Shown: piece by piece, positions 28,585 to 37,900 of the stretch | How the letters are laid out: each line of letters begins with the position of its first letter | Position numbering within the stretch: position 1 is the stretch's first letter | Source of the DNA: Sphingomonas sp. | GTDB lineage: Bacteria > Pseudomonadota > Alphaproteobacteria > Sphingomonadales > Sphingomonadaceae | Assembly: GCF_013812825.1 (NCBI RefSeq) | Contig: NZ_JACCSU010000076.1 | Span: forward strand, 16,058 to 80,057 | DNA: 64,000 nucleotides | Direction: 5' to 3' | Translations under genes and position numbers: made by a program | The notes under the pieces: model-generated | Database searches by the model: none | Told to the model about the DNA's origin: nothing | What the model saw: only the letters and a program-made list of their open reading frames with translations

Positions 28585-29928
28585 GTGACCTGTGTGAAAG
28601 AGAGCGTGTTAGGCCGTGCTCTGCTTCTCGTGTGCACTGCGGTCTTTCATTCGGTTCAGTCTTCCGCACAGGTCTCAATCGAAGTTCGCAGAACTGCCGA
28701 CGGAGCAGACGACTACGTCTGCTGGGCGCCGGTCGAAGCGCGCGTAAGGCTAGCAAGCGCTGGCAATGCAAACGCGAGCGTTCAGGTCTCAGTTGAAGCC
28801 GGGGGGACTCCCGACGGCGGCCTAGTTGCCTTTCAGACCGCGCAAGATCGTCCGCTAGCGGCGACACATAACCCGGCCGCAAGCATTGCTGTTACGATAA
28901 CCAGCGCTTGGACGAACTTTTGGGTTTCAGGTCAGCGAGCGTCCAAGGGCGCCAAGGATGTTCAGATTTTGGTCCGAGACCAATCCGGCGCTACGCTCGC
29001 AACGCTGCCAGTCATGGTCCGTGTGAGAAAGAATGCCGATCGGTTGACGGACTTTGAAATCAGTCTTTTCATGGCTGCTCTCGCGAAGCTCAAGGACCAG
29101 GATGGGCCAAGTCCATCATATAGCAGTTATTGGCGACTGCATGGCGCGGCTGCCAGATTGGGTATCCACAAATCGCCGCTTTTCCTGCCGTGGCATCGAG
29201 CCTTTCTCCTCGACCTTGAACGGCGGCTGCAGGAGATCGACCCCCGTGTGACAGTACCCTATTGGCGATATGATCTCCCTTCGAGCAAGATCTTCACTTC
29301 AGAATTCATGGGTGTCACCGAGGTTGGAGGTGAATTTTCGCCGGGCGGCCAAATGGGCAGCTGGGCGGACGACGAACTTGGCCGGCTTCTGCGGGATCCG
29401 GGTGAGCGACCAGCCGACGGGATCAATGTCGGTCTTTCAGCGGACGCGCTGGACGAGCGCTATCTGTTTTTCCAGCCTCAACTCGAGAACCGGTTTCACA
29501 ATCCCGTTCACCGTTCGGTCGGGGGTTGGCTCGCCGGTCCGTCTGCACCTGCGGACCCGCTCTTCTTTCTGATCCACGGCAATGTTGATCGTCTCTGGGC
29601 CCACTGGCAGTGGAAACACGCCCACTTCGATCCACAGAACGAGTTGTCCTATTCCGCGCAAGGCACTCATCCTGGATCGGGGCCAGATGCAGGCTATTAT
29701 CCGCGCGGCGTTTATGTGCGAGACACGATGTGGCCTTGGTACGCGGGGCCGGGGGACGGCCACTGGCCGGCAGCAGGCCACTCGATGAAGTCTGGGTTGA
29801 GCGGCACGATTGTCCAGCCGACAACTCCTGAGTCCCAGCTCGATTATATGGGCTCGCACGGTGGCACTGACCTTGGTTACTGCTACGACGATATGGGCTA
29901 TACTGGCCTCCCACTTGCCCGGAGTTAG
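28585..29928 (+). CDS. Exported tyrosinase-family copper enzyme
   Basis: 447 residues from GTG, with a hydrophobic signal (RALLLVCTAVFHSV...SSA). A 110-residue beta-rich N-terminal domain precedes the tyrosinase core. Copper site A: His in LHGAAARLG near 185, GIHKSPLF near 195 and PWHRAFLLDLE near 205. Copper site B: RFHNPVHRS near 306-310 and LIHGNVDRLWAHWQ near 332. All six ligands are present, so it should oxidise phenols or phenolic residues. It is embedded in an operon with a di-haem cytochrome and a HEAT protein, an unusual setting for a tyrosinase. The next gene starts 1 base after its stop. Confidence 0.8.
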   Translation: MTCVKESVLGRALLLVCTAVFHSVQSSAQVSIEVRRTADGADDYVCWAPVEARVRLASAGNANASVQVSVEAGGTPDGGLVAFQTAQDRPLAATHNPAASIAVTITSAWTNFWVSGQRASKGAKDVQILVRDQSGATLATLPVMVRVRKNADRLTDFEISLFMAALAKLKDQDGPSPSYSSYWRLHGAAARLGIHKSPLFLPWHRAFLLDLERRLQEIDPRVTVPYWRYDLPSSKIFTSEFMGVTEVGGEFSPGGQMGSWADDELGRLLRDPGERPADGINVGLSADALDERYLFFQPQLENRFHNPVHRSVGGWLAGPSAPADPLFFLIHGNVDRLWAHWQWKHAHFDPQNELSYSAQGTHPGSGPDAGYYPRGVYVRDTMWPWYAGPGDGHWPAAGHSMKSGLSGTIVQPTTPESQLDYMGSHGGTDLGYCYDDMGYTGLPLARS

Positions 29929-29929
29929 A

Positions 29930-30916
29930 ATGGCGCTTCGTAAAGTGATCATGATTGCAGGTTTGACGGTCGCTCCCGTGTCTGCCCCGTCTCAGAATGT
30001 TGGCGATTCGAGAGTGGCCGCATTCCAGGCGGCCCAAGCCGCTGAGGTGGCGGCGCTGCGGACTGCGGCTGCTGATCCGACGAGGGATCCGGGATCACGG
30101 GTCGCAGATTTGAAGAAACTTGCCCTCATCAACGAACAGGAAGCGTTGAGCGTGGCAGCGCGGCTCATTAGTGACTCTGATGACGCAGTGGCCGTTCACG
30201 CGGTCGAAGTTCTGTTTACTTCGGTTGCCCTGCTTGGGCATCATTCCCACGGCGCAAGCTCAAGCCCCTGGGCGGCGGCGGTCGACGCTCAACGTCGACT
30301 GGTTGAAACTGCTCTGCAAGCAGCTGCGTCCGATACCCGTCCATTGGTCGCTAAGCCTGCACTGAAAGGTCTCGCAAGCCTGTCTCACGCAAGCATCCTT
30401 ACTCGAATTCCACAGGCAATCCGTTCTGACCTCATCACCGAGCCTGAAGCTGCGAACGCTTGCGGACTGGCGCAGCCAGATCTCGCGCGTGCCTGTCTAA
30501 TTGACTTGTTGGAGAGTCCGACGCCTGCGGCAAAAAAAGCAGCAGTCACTGCCCTTGCGGCCAGAGCAGCGGACCGAGCAATGATCCGAAATAAAGTGTT
30601 GTTTAACAACAAAGCCAGTGTCGTCCTCAGAATTGCGGCGGCGGACTCGTTGGCCCGATACGATCGAAGCTTCGCGACCTACGGCTCACTGTTGACGGCT
30701 GATCCCGCCACACCACCGGGGTTGTTCGCAACTGTCCTTCGGGCCCAGGCGTCGCACATGGAATTGAGTGGTGGGCTCGACGCGGCTCAGCGGTCACAGC
30801 TGCTTCGTGTGATTGACAACAAGATCAACGACGTGAGGCAGCATACGCCAAGGCAAAACATCGGTGCAGTAATTGAGCCCCTGGTTGATCTCCGAGGAGA
30901 GTTAACAACGAGGTAG
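29930..30916 (+). CDS. Exported HEAT-repeat protein, last gene of tyrosinase operon
   Basis: 328 residues from the ATG at 29930, which has GGAG at good spacing, follows the tyrosinase TAG by one base and starts a signal peptide (MALRKVIMIAGLTVAPVSA). The mature protein is all helical, with Ala-rich alpha-alpha repeats such as AVAVHAVEVLFTSVALLG, KKAAVTALAARAADR and VVLRIAAADSLARYD, typical of HEAT-like solenoids. It is probably a periplasmic scaffold or binding partner for the tyrosinase and cytochrome. The function is inferred only from fold and position. Confidence 0.65.
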   Translation: MALRKVIMIAGLTVAPVSAPSQNVGDSRVAAFQAAQAAEVAALRTAAADPTRDPGSRVADLKKLALINEQEALSVAARLISDSDDAVAVHAVEVLFTSVALLGHHSHGASSSPWAAAVDAQRRLVETALQAAASDTRPLVAKPALKGLASLSHASILTRIPQAIRSDLITEPEAANACGLAQPDLARACLIDLLESPTPAAKKAAVTALAARAADRAMIRNKVLFNNKASVVLRIAAADSLARYDRSFATYGSLLTADPATPPGLFATVLRAQASHMELSGGLDAAQRSQLLRVIDNKINDVRQHTPRQNIGAVIEPLVDLRGELTTR

Positions 30917-31033
30917 AATCGCGAGTGGAAGGCGTGCGCGCGTCAGAGTCCGTCTGATGACTGAGGACTGTCAACACTCCTTCAAATGCGGTAAGACGTT
31001 GCCAGCTCGGAAAAGCAAAAAGGAGGTCCTATC

Positions 31034-31468
31034 ATGAAGATCATGCGCCTTTCTCCTTTGCTCCTGGCCGGGTGCTGCGCTGCGATGGCTTGTCAGCAAG
31101 AGTCGGGATCTGCCGACAATGAAGTCGCTACAGACGCGAGTTCAAATTCGAGCCAGGAATCGGCAGGTGGATCAAACACCAGTAATGCCGCCGGGGTGCC
31201 ACTTGCTGCGGGCGTGCCAACAGGGGGTGTTTGCGGTGGGATAGCGGGCGCACAATGCTCCTCCGCGAATGACTATTGCAAGACAGAAGCCGGCCAGTGT
31301 GGCGTGGCTGACGCACAGGGCACGTGTACGACGCCGCCCGAGGTTTGTACCCAGGAATACGTCCCGGTTTGCGGGTGCGACGGGAAAACCTACGGGAATG
31401 CCTGCCAAGCGTCGGCTGCCGGTGTAAATGTGCAAACCGCCGGACAATGTAAGAAGCCGGACGGCTGA
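31034..31468 (+). CDS. Kazal-domain protease-inhibitor-like lipoprotein
   Basis: 144 residues, ATG preceded by AAGGAGG. The lipoprotein signal ends LLLAGC (or AAMAC). A Ser/Asn-rich linker is followed by a short Cys-rich segment (GGVCGGIAGAQC...DYCKTEAGQCG) and a Kazal domain near 100-140: EVCTQEYVPVCGCDGKTYGN then ACQASAAGV...GQC, with the conserved VCGxDGxTYxNxC pattern. Kazal domains inhibit serine proteases. It probably guards the cell envelope or inhibits exogenous proteases. It lies downstream of the tyrosinase operon but 117 bases away. Confidence 0.8.
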   Translation: MKIMRLSPLLLAGCCAAMACQQESGSADNEVATDASSNSSQESAGGSNTSNAAGVPLAAGVPTGGVCGGIAGAQCSSANDYCKTEAGQCGVADAQGTCTTPPEVCTQEYVPVCGCDGKTYGNACQASAAGVNVQTAGQCKKPDG

Positions 31469-31824
31469 GAAATAAGGATGCAAGGTAGCTTGGCGACAGC
31501 GAAGCGGTCAGTGATTGTCGCGCCCATCGTCAAGCACGTGAGTTGGTCCCGGTTCAACTAATTGCTTGATCGCTCGATTCAGAGCTGGAGTCTTTCTTCC
31601 CGCGCGAAACGCGCCGGGAAAAGCGCGCCGCCTTCGCGCTTTCGGCAGTGGGAATACTTCCATTACAATAGGTTTGAGCACCGACCCCAGCTAGCCCTCA
31701 AAGGAGGAATTTGTCCTCCAGGAGCGCAGTGCTGGAACAGCCGCTTGAGTCGCTTCGGGCAGTAAATGACTGATTTGGCCGAGTCGTGGATTGGCGGGAA
31801 AGTTGTGGCCGGTTCCGCAGGCAC
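31469..31824. other. Convergent intergenic region
   Basis: 356 bases between the Kazal gene and the Ivy-like gene, which run towards each other. A terminator-like hairpin lies at 31620-31642. No gene is supported. Confidence 0.45.
31620..31642. terminator. Candidate bidirectional terminator
   Basis: AAAGCGCG (31620-31627), a 7-base loop and CGCGCTTT (31635-31642) form a perfect 8-bp stem flanked by A and T runs on each strand, between convergent genes. Confidence 0.4.
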
Positions 31825-32340
31825 TCATTTAGACGGACATTCTTCATTTCTGAGCTCAGAGCCTTGGCTGGTGTACCAGCGCGATTGGTCACCCATTTCC
31901 TGAAGCTCGAAATAGCAGACCTGTGCCGAGCCGTCGGACTGATCGATGAGCACGGCCCAGTTCCGATCGGAGCAATTATGCGCTTCGCACCCATGGGATA
32001 TAATCAGAGTGCCACGCGCTGCGATAGGCGTCTGCGGGCCCGTGTTTCCGAAGATCCAGCGCCGGATCTTGACATCGGGAAGGACCGCCTCAACCGGCCC
32101 ACGCACTTGCCGGTGTTCTAGGAAGCGCACGCCGTTTACTGGCTCCGGAGGATATTTTCCGACATAGGCTGACAGATCGACATCGTCGGCGCCGTTGGCC
32201 TTTGGAACAGCGACGCTGTCCTGGTTTTGGGCTGCCGCGTTGCCGGGCGAATTTATCTCCATTTGATTGTCCGTTGACCGCGGGCTCGAGTCGCACGAGG
32301 CGGTCGCCAGCAAAGCACAGCAGATCATTCCCTTTTTCAT
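31825..32340 (-). CDS. Ivy-like lysozyme-inhibitor-type lipoprotein
   Basis: 171 residues with a lipoprotein signal (MKKGMICCALLATASC). The C-terminal half has SHGCEAHNCSDRNWAVLID near 120-138, resembling the CKPHDC loop by which Ivy-family proteins block the lysozyme active site, though Lys-Pro is replaced by Glu-Ala. The N-terminal part (VDLSAYVGKYPPEPVNG) fits the start of the Ivy-like domain. It would act in the periplasm against lysozyme or lytic enzymes. It follows the NlpC/P60-like gene on the same strand (85 bases), so it might protect against that protein. The family call is moderate. Confidence 0.5.
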   Translation of the reverse strand: MKKGMICCALLATASCDSSPRSTDNQMEINSPGNAAAQNQDSVAVPKANGADDVDLSAYVGKYPPEPVNGVRFLEHRQVRGPVEAVLPDVKIRRWIFGNTGPQTPIAARGTLIISHGCEAHNCSDRNWAVLIDQSDGSAQVCYFELQEMGDQSRWYTSQGSELRNEECPSK

Positions 32341-32424
32341 CTCATCCCCTCTCTGCCCGTCGGTTCTATCTTGAGTTAGGAAGGCGGCGCGGGCAATTAG
32401 TTGGCTGCAGCAAGAGCCTCATCA

Positions 32425-32943
32425 TCAATGAAACTGATCGAACCGCCAGCGACGCGGCGAGGCACCGTAGACGTTGGGAATAGTCCGAAACAAAGCCTCG
32501 CGCCTTTCAGGGACAACGGGCGGCAGGTTCCCTTGGTACCATTCCACCAGATAATCATTCTGGCCCTCTTCGAGCTGGATCGAGGTGATAATACGCGTGT
32601 GCCCGGTGGAGCCGCCGCCATGATTCTGAGTCATGATTAGGTCCCCCGCGCGCGCGTGCTCCAGCGTTATGGCCCTGCTGTTTTCGATGACGTTGATCGC
32701 CCCCATTTCAGACCTGATACGCCGACTGTATCTCTGCCAGTCATCAGTTGCAGGGTCGAACGCCAGCCACCGTTTCGGACGTTCCTCATAGTCGAACAAT
32801 CGCACGGGCAAGGCATTCTGTCCGGCAAAGGTCGCGAGACCGGCCAAAGCGAGATCTGCGCAGTCGATCGGCTGACTGTAGTTGCGCACATAATTGTGCA
32901 TGAACGCCGCGTAGGAAGATTGCTGCTTCGACGACCAGGCCAT
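32425..32943 (-). CDS. NlpC/P60- or CHAP-like papain-fold hydrolase, unassigned
   Basis: 172 residues from the ATG at 32943, which has a very strong GAGGAGGAAGG ribosome site; a GTG at 33000 is less likely. The candidate catalytic Cys is in QPIDCADLALAG near 27, followed by ARAGDLIMTQNHGGGSTGHT (His) near 97-116 and YLVEWYQGN. This is the usual Cys-helix, 'AxxGDL' and His-strand order of papain-like peptidoglycan amidases. There is no signal peptide, so it could be an effector exported by another route or a cytosolic enzyme. It sits in a minus-strand group with two unknown proteins upstream and an Ivy-like lipoprotein downstream. Confidence 0.45.
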   Translation of the reverse strand: MAWSSKQQSSYAAFMHNYVRNYSQPIDCADLALAGLATFAGQNALPVRLFDYEERPKRWLAFDPATDDWQRYSRRIRSEMGAINVIENSRAITLEHARAGDLIMTQNHGGGSTGHTRIITSIQLEEGQNDYLVEWYQGNLPPVVPERREALFRTIPNVYGASPRRWRFDQFH

Positions 32944-33102
32944 GCCTTCCTCCTCTCTCGCGTTATATCCATACCATAATTCGACAGTCGGAGCTCTCAC
33001 AAAGCCTCACTGCAACACGCGTCCCGCCGCCGCAAATTCCGGGCTCGCGGCTCTTTAGTCGAAGCAACGCGAAGCCTTCGAACAGGGAATGGAGGTATGG
33101 GC

Positions 33103-33444
33103 TTAACTGTCGCCTTCCTCGATCTCCTCAAGGTCAAATTTCACACCCTTATGAAAACCGAGATAAGTGGATCCATGGCCGTTCGGCACGGCGAACAGTC
33201 TCAGCCAGCTCCGATCCTCGTTTGGGTAAAGAGATGTGTAAGCGATCGCCCCCACCTGTAAAACGCAATCCTCGCCATTCCATTGGTAGACCGGAGCGCT
33301 GGCATCGGGACGCTCATGTCCGAAGGACTCACTTGTGGCAGTGCATCGATATGATTGTAGCGTTTCTTCCATGTGCCGCCTCGCAAATAACAGATGATTG
33401 GCATTGCTTCGGACGAGTGACTCCGGAGTGAAGTCGATTTCCAC
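33103..33444 (-). CDS. Hypothetical 113-residue protein
   Basis: Soluble, acidic, mixed alpha/beta protein; no signal peptide, membrane segment or recognised family. The N-terminal helix (PESLVRSNANHLLFARRHME) is followed by beta-like segments (YQWNGEDCVLQVGAIAY) and ends EEIEEGDS. It is 24 bases downstream of the 33469-33990 gene and 159 bases upstream of the papain-fold gene, so it is probably in one operon. Its size and acidity would suit an immunity or chaperone role, but nothing in the sequence proves this. Confidence 0.5.
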   Translation of the reverse strand: MEIDFTPESLVRSNANHLLFARRHMEETLQSYRCTATSESFGHERPDASAPVYQWNGEDCVLQVGAIAYTSLYPNEDRSWLRLFAVPNGHGSTYLGFHKGVKFDLEEIEEGDS

Positions 33445-33468
33445 AGCTTGGAGGTCATGACTCCCTTG

Positions 33469-33990
33469 CTAGTCGAAAAGGATGGGAACGTTCACATCTC
33501 CCGCTTTGGTGCGGACAAGGATGGCGGAATCAGGCTCTCCTTCTTCATCAATCCCAATGTAGAAACCATGATGATCTTGTGATGCAGACAATCGGATCAC
33601 GAAGGAGCTCGTCTGAAGAGTTTGACCCCGACTGAGTACCAGGATCGTGAATACTCCACCGTCGTCCTCGACCGCGCACTCAGCGGTCGTTTTTCCCTGC
33701 TCCCAGCTGCACAACGAAAAGCTGCTGTAGGGAGTATCACTCTCCGCGACATCGACGCGCATCCTGACGGTGAAGTCATCGGGATCCGAGCTGGGAGGCG
33801 CTGGCTCGAAGTAGGTTGGATCGAGTAAGACTTTCTCGACTCGGGGCTCGTTATTAGGTTGAGCGAATGTCATAGGAATGTCGTAGCTGCTAAGCGCGAC
33901 CGGTTCCCCTTCGCGCTCAAAGGACACTTGATGCAGCACAGACGAGAAAAGTGCTGTAGCGGTAATCCGCGATGGCTCCGCGTTTTCCAT
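33469..33990 (-). CDS. Hypothetical 173-residue beta-rich protein
   Basis: First gene of a minus-strand group. It has many alternating hydrophobic strands (TATALFSSVLHQVSFE, FTVRMRVDVAESD, FTILVLSRGQ, SFVIRLSASQDHHGFYIGI) and no signal peptide. It ends GDVNVPILFD. No family was recognised. It may be a structural or carrier component of the group that ends with the papain-fold and Ivy-like genes. Confidence 0.5.
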   Translation of the reverse strand: MENAEPSRITATALFSSVLHQVSFEREGEPVALSSYDIPMTFAQPNNEPRVEKVLLDPTYFEPAPPSSDPDDFTVRMRVDVAESDTPYSSFSLCSWEQGKTTAECAVEDDGGVFTILVLSRGQTLQTSSFVIRLSASQDHHGFYIGIDEEGEPDSAILVRTKAGDVNVPILFD

Positions 33991-34527
33991 GAGCCTTTCT
34001 CCTCATCACCTACTTAGCCTAATGTATACGCCAGCAATGAGAGCGAACAAGAAGCTAGGTTGGCTATAGCCTAACTCCCACTTCGCCTCCTGGTTGTTAG
34101 ACGGGGCAGAACGAGACGGTCGGCTAACGGTCACTGGGGAAGGGCGCAGTTTGGCGCTAATCCGCGGGGGGATGCGGCCAAACGAAGCATCGCACTGGGC
34201 ATTGGCTTCAGAACTTACCCCCGAAGAACAGTGCGAAGGACCAGCCTTGACTCACCCCGGGCAGCAAAGGATGTTACTCGGGCCGAGTCGAAAATTTGAC
34301 GGATGTGCCGGGAGGTCGGTCTGCTAAGATTCTGCGACCGGCTCGAGCGAGTTTTGTGGTGAAGCGTTCAACCGCAATGTGACGCGCGCATGAAAGCGTC
34401 ACTGTTGTTCTTGTGGTGATGTGTGATGCTCGGAACGTGAACCGATGTTCGCGGGAGGCGTGCTTATGCTTGGGAAAAACCCAAGCCTGAGTATCCCGAA
34501 TGGGGACGTCGAAACCGGGAGAGACAC
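33991..34527. other. Divergent intergenic region
   Basis: 537 bases upstream of both the 33990 operon and the plus-strand 34.5-44.4 kb operon. A 77-codon frame at 34094-34327 has atypical composition and no ribosome site and was not accepted. Two hairpins lie just upstream of the membrane-protein start (34468-34486, and TCCC-GAAT-GGGGA just after). Confidence 0.45.
34468..34486 (+). promoter_or_regulatory. Leader hairpin upstream of the 34.5 kb operon
   Basis: GCTTGGG (34468-34474), AAAAA loop, CCCAAGC (34480-34486): a perfect 7-bp stem 41 bases before the ATG. A second small stem, TCCC-GAAT-GGGGA, lies between it and the Shine-Dalgarno. It may be a leader regulatory structure or a terminator of upstream transcription. 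Confidence 0.35.
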
Positions 34528-34746
34528 ATGCTTGGCTGTGTTTGGAATTGCCTGCGTCGCATCCCCTGGTGGGTGTGGCTTATCCTGGCCGCCGCAGCCC
34601 TATTGTTTGCGATAATAGCGTATTTCAGCGGGGGCATAGCCGCCCTGACGTTGCCGCTGTGGATAGAAGCCGCGCTGATAGGCTTTGGCAGTACCTTTGG
34701 GGCAACTTTGTTGCTCTGCCTCACGCAGTGCACGGGCCGTCGGTGA
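34528..34746 (+). CDS. Small two-helix membrane protein
   Basis: 72 residues, ATG preceded by CGGGAGAGA. Two transmembrane segments are evident: WWVWLILAAAALLFAIIAYF near 14-33 and an Ala/Leu/Gly-rich second helix near 37-66 (ALIGFGSTFGATLLLCL), with basic ends (CLRR, GRR). No family is recognised. It is the first gene of the 34.5-44.4 kb co-directional block and may anchor or channel for the large soluble proteins that follow. Confidence 0.6.
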   Translation: MLGCVWNCLRRIPWWVWLILAAAALLFAIIAYFSGGIAALTLPLWIEAALIGFGSTFGATLLLCLTQCTGRR

Positions 34747-34783
34747 GCCCGATGTCGTCTGTTGGACGGCGGTTCCCTGTTGG

Positions 34784-34930
34784 ATGGCGGTTCCAATGAA
34801 TCGATCTGGGTGGAATTTGGCCGGCGCGGCGCTTCCTCCGTGGAATGGGTTTGCCCGTGAACCACTCATCCAAGTTTCGATGCCTGGCACTTCGGCTGCA
34901 GGCGCGGCCGCAGCCAATCGCGCCTCATGA
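34784..34930 (+). CDS. Possible 48-residue peptide coupled to the giant ORF
   Basis: Short ORF (alternative start at 34796) whose TGA overlaps the ATG of the 1372-residue protein (ATGA at 34927-34930), the same coupling seen at other junctions of this block. The product begins MAVPMNRSGWNLAGAALPPW and ends in an Ala-rich tail. No family is recognised. Without it the giant gene has no clear ribosome site, which supports a translated upstream frame. Confidence 0.35.
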   Translation: MAVPMNRSGWNLAGAALPPWNGFAREPLIQVSMPGTSAAGAAAANRAS

Positions 34931-37900
34931 GCGGCATCGAGCAGCTGGCGGCGCTGCTGCCCTCCCCCGGCGAGGCGCGCAAAGTCATATCCACCTACGC
35001 GCGTGCGCGCGCGTCCGACACCACGCCCTGGCAGTACACGCTGGTGCCTTTCAGCGCTGGCACGGCGACGCCCGCTCCGGTGTACTTCGAAGCGCCCAGC
35101 GGCAGCAGTGTCTCCGGCCAGCACACCGTCAGCGCGGACGTCTCGCTGGACGGCAGCTGGCTCGTGGTCAAGCTCACCTTAAAACTCGATGCCACAGCCG
35201 TCGCGTCGTATGAAAAGCCTCGTGTAGAAGTCGTCCTGTGCCCGGAGCGGTCGGTGCTGCCGGACGCAGCCGCCGAACGGTTGTCGGTGATAGTTCTCTC
35301 GCTCGGCCTCGCCGCGAACGGCAGCGCCCTCGATCCGCCCGCTGAGTTCACCGTGACTGCCAAAATCCCGACGTCTCCGGATGGCAGGCTTTCGCCCGCT
35401 CAGGCCATGATTGACAATCCCGGCGGCGCACCGGCGGTGGTCTGGATCGCCGACGGCCCTGTCACTTCGCGTAAGGCGTACCTCGGCACGACTGCCGGAC
35501 TCGACAAGCTGGACGCGACGCTCCTCAACAGCCTCACCTCACTGCTGGGGGTTAATCTCATCACACTCACGAACAAGCTTGCGCGGCTGGAAGTCGACGG
35601 CGTTCTGACCGTCGACACTGACGCGCCGGTGACCGGAACTCGCGTCGCCATCACGTTTCCGGCTCCGGACGTGAAGCTTGCAGCGCAGGTGACGACTCCT
35701 TGGGTGCCGAGCGCCCGCCCCGCCGTTCGGGTGACCGGTGGCTCCGGGTCCAGCCGCCGCTGGCGCTATTCCGTGGCTGCCCGGCGTAACGACGGAACGC
35801 TGTCGCCGCCCGGGGCCGCTTCGGCGGTAGTGACAGCGGACACCGGAGCATCCGTGTCGGTGGAGTCGCCGCCCAGCCCGGGCTTCTCGCATTTCACGGA
35901 ATGGGTGTTGTACCGCGCACGACTGGCGCCGGGCGGCTGGACCACGCCTGAGGCCGTTGTCGATATGGCTGCCGGCGTCACGATTTCAGACGTGCTGCCT
36001 GATCCCAACACGGCGGTGCCGGGCGAGCCGGGCGATCCGGGCTTTCTGCAGATCACGTGGGGTGACAAGGCGCAGCTCGCCCCGCCCTCGCCTGCGGGCA
36101 TGAAGCTGCTGGCCCGCACCGACTCCTACGACGAGGTGCTGCCGGGGCAGCGAATGCAGACGCTCGAGGCGACGGTTGCGGAGCTGCCGCCCAACGGTCT
36201 GGCCAAGCTGCGTCCGACGCGTGGCAACCTCGAGGGAATGCACTTCCGCTGGGACGCGGGCGCCACCGCGGTTGAGGTGAAGACCTCCACACAGCTCTCG
36301 TCGGCTGGCATGACGATCTTTGGCGGCCTGCCCGAGCAGGCGACGTTCGCGCTCCACCCGACCACCGGGCTCGCGGCACTTGCGCCACCGCTTAGCGACA
36401 GTGCCCCATTCAGCCGCGTCTTCGCCGGCTGGCGCGCGAGCGCAATGGCGAGCCTGCACGCAAGAGTTGTGGCAGTTCCGGAGATCGGCCCCACCAGCGC
36501 AATGGCCGTCGTCCTCGAGGGCCTGCCCACGGATCTCGCGCTCGAACTCGTCCTGCCGCGCGACCGGATACCGGGCGAGTCGGCGGCTATTCACGATGCT
36601 CGCAAATACGCCCCGATCCGGGCGGTGGTCGGCAAATGGCAGGGCGCGCCTGTCGCGGGCGAAAGTCCCACGGTGGCGCTCGAAGTCGAGCCGACCGCGA
36701 CGGACACCATCGGGCGGCTGCTTGTGCGGTTTGGTCCCCCGGAAAAGACCAATCTGCCGGTCGCCGGTCCGGGACCCGAACTGACAGTCGACATCGGGCT
36801 CCCGCCCGCCGGTCAGACGGCGTTCGCCGCCGTCGACGTGGCCGGGCTGCGGCGGCTCGACCTGCGGCGGGCCCCTGGATACGTTGAGCGTTTCGCTGCG
36901 CGCCTGGAGATGGCGCAGCCCTGCGCCGCGCGCATTCGCCTGACGATCCCCGATGAAAGCGGGGATCGCACGAGCATCAACACCCGCGTCGGGCGTCTGG
37001 CCGCCACGACCGAGCTCGACATCTCGATGCTGACCGTCGAGCCGGGCCAGCTTGCGGACGCGTCCGATCCGCAGCAGCGACCCGGCGAGCTGCACGTCGA
37101 GGTGCCGGCGGTGGAAGGGGCAACCGGTCCACTCCTCGAGCAGGTACGGGTCTTCATCGACACAGTGACCGCATCGTCCGCAATGGTGATGGAGATTGAT
37201 GCGCTTCGCCCGGGCGCGCGTATTGACCTGCTGCCCGTGCCGAGCGTCGTCGATGTGGCTGGAAACGACCGCTACGCTTGGAAGAGCCCGCCTACGGGAC
37301 CTGGCGTCGGCGCGCGCATCGCCGCCACCTTGCCTGGCGGCGCGCTTCTTCGCCTTGCGGCACAGGAAGGCGCGCGTGGCAGCGCCTCCGACACCCGCAG
37401 GAAGCCCCTCGACGTCGTCGCAGGCGTGCCCGAGACAGTAACGCTGCGCTTCGGCGGCGATCTGGGAACTCTCGGCCAGGGCACCGACGCAACCCGAATC
37501 GTCGACGCGGAGGCTTCGTTCAGCGACGACTGGGCCGGCCGGCCGGTCTTCTGGCGCGGAGGGCGGGGGAGCGTTGTGACCGGCGGCTCGGCGACGGAAC
37601 TGGCGATTACCGTCGAAAGTGGGACGCCGCCCGACCCGACGCCGCCGCCGCTGCTCGCCTGGTACCGTATCGGCGATCGGGCGCGCGGCGAGGCGGGGGC
37701 CCGGCTGGTGGCCGACGGCCCCGTGCGAGCGAGGGTGGCGATCGTTGCCGACGATCGAGCCGAGCACCGCACGCGGCTGCGTGCTCCGACCGCCGGGCCG
37801 AAGGTCCGTCTCGAGCAGCTCGACGACCTGGACCCGGCCGTCGCGGTCGACGACCGTGGCAAGGTAGCCGCGATCGCCGCGCGTATCGCTGTGAATTCGT

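Noticed and set aside
34094..34327. 77-codon plus-strand frame in the divergent region
   Set aside because: No ribosome site, no protein-like pattern and no clear start.
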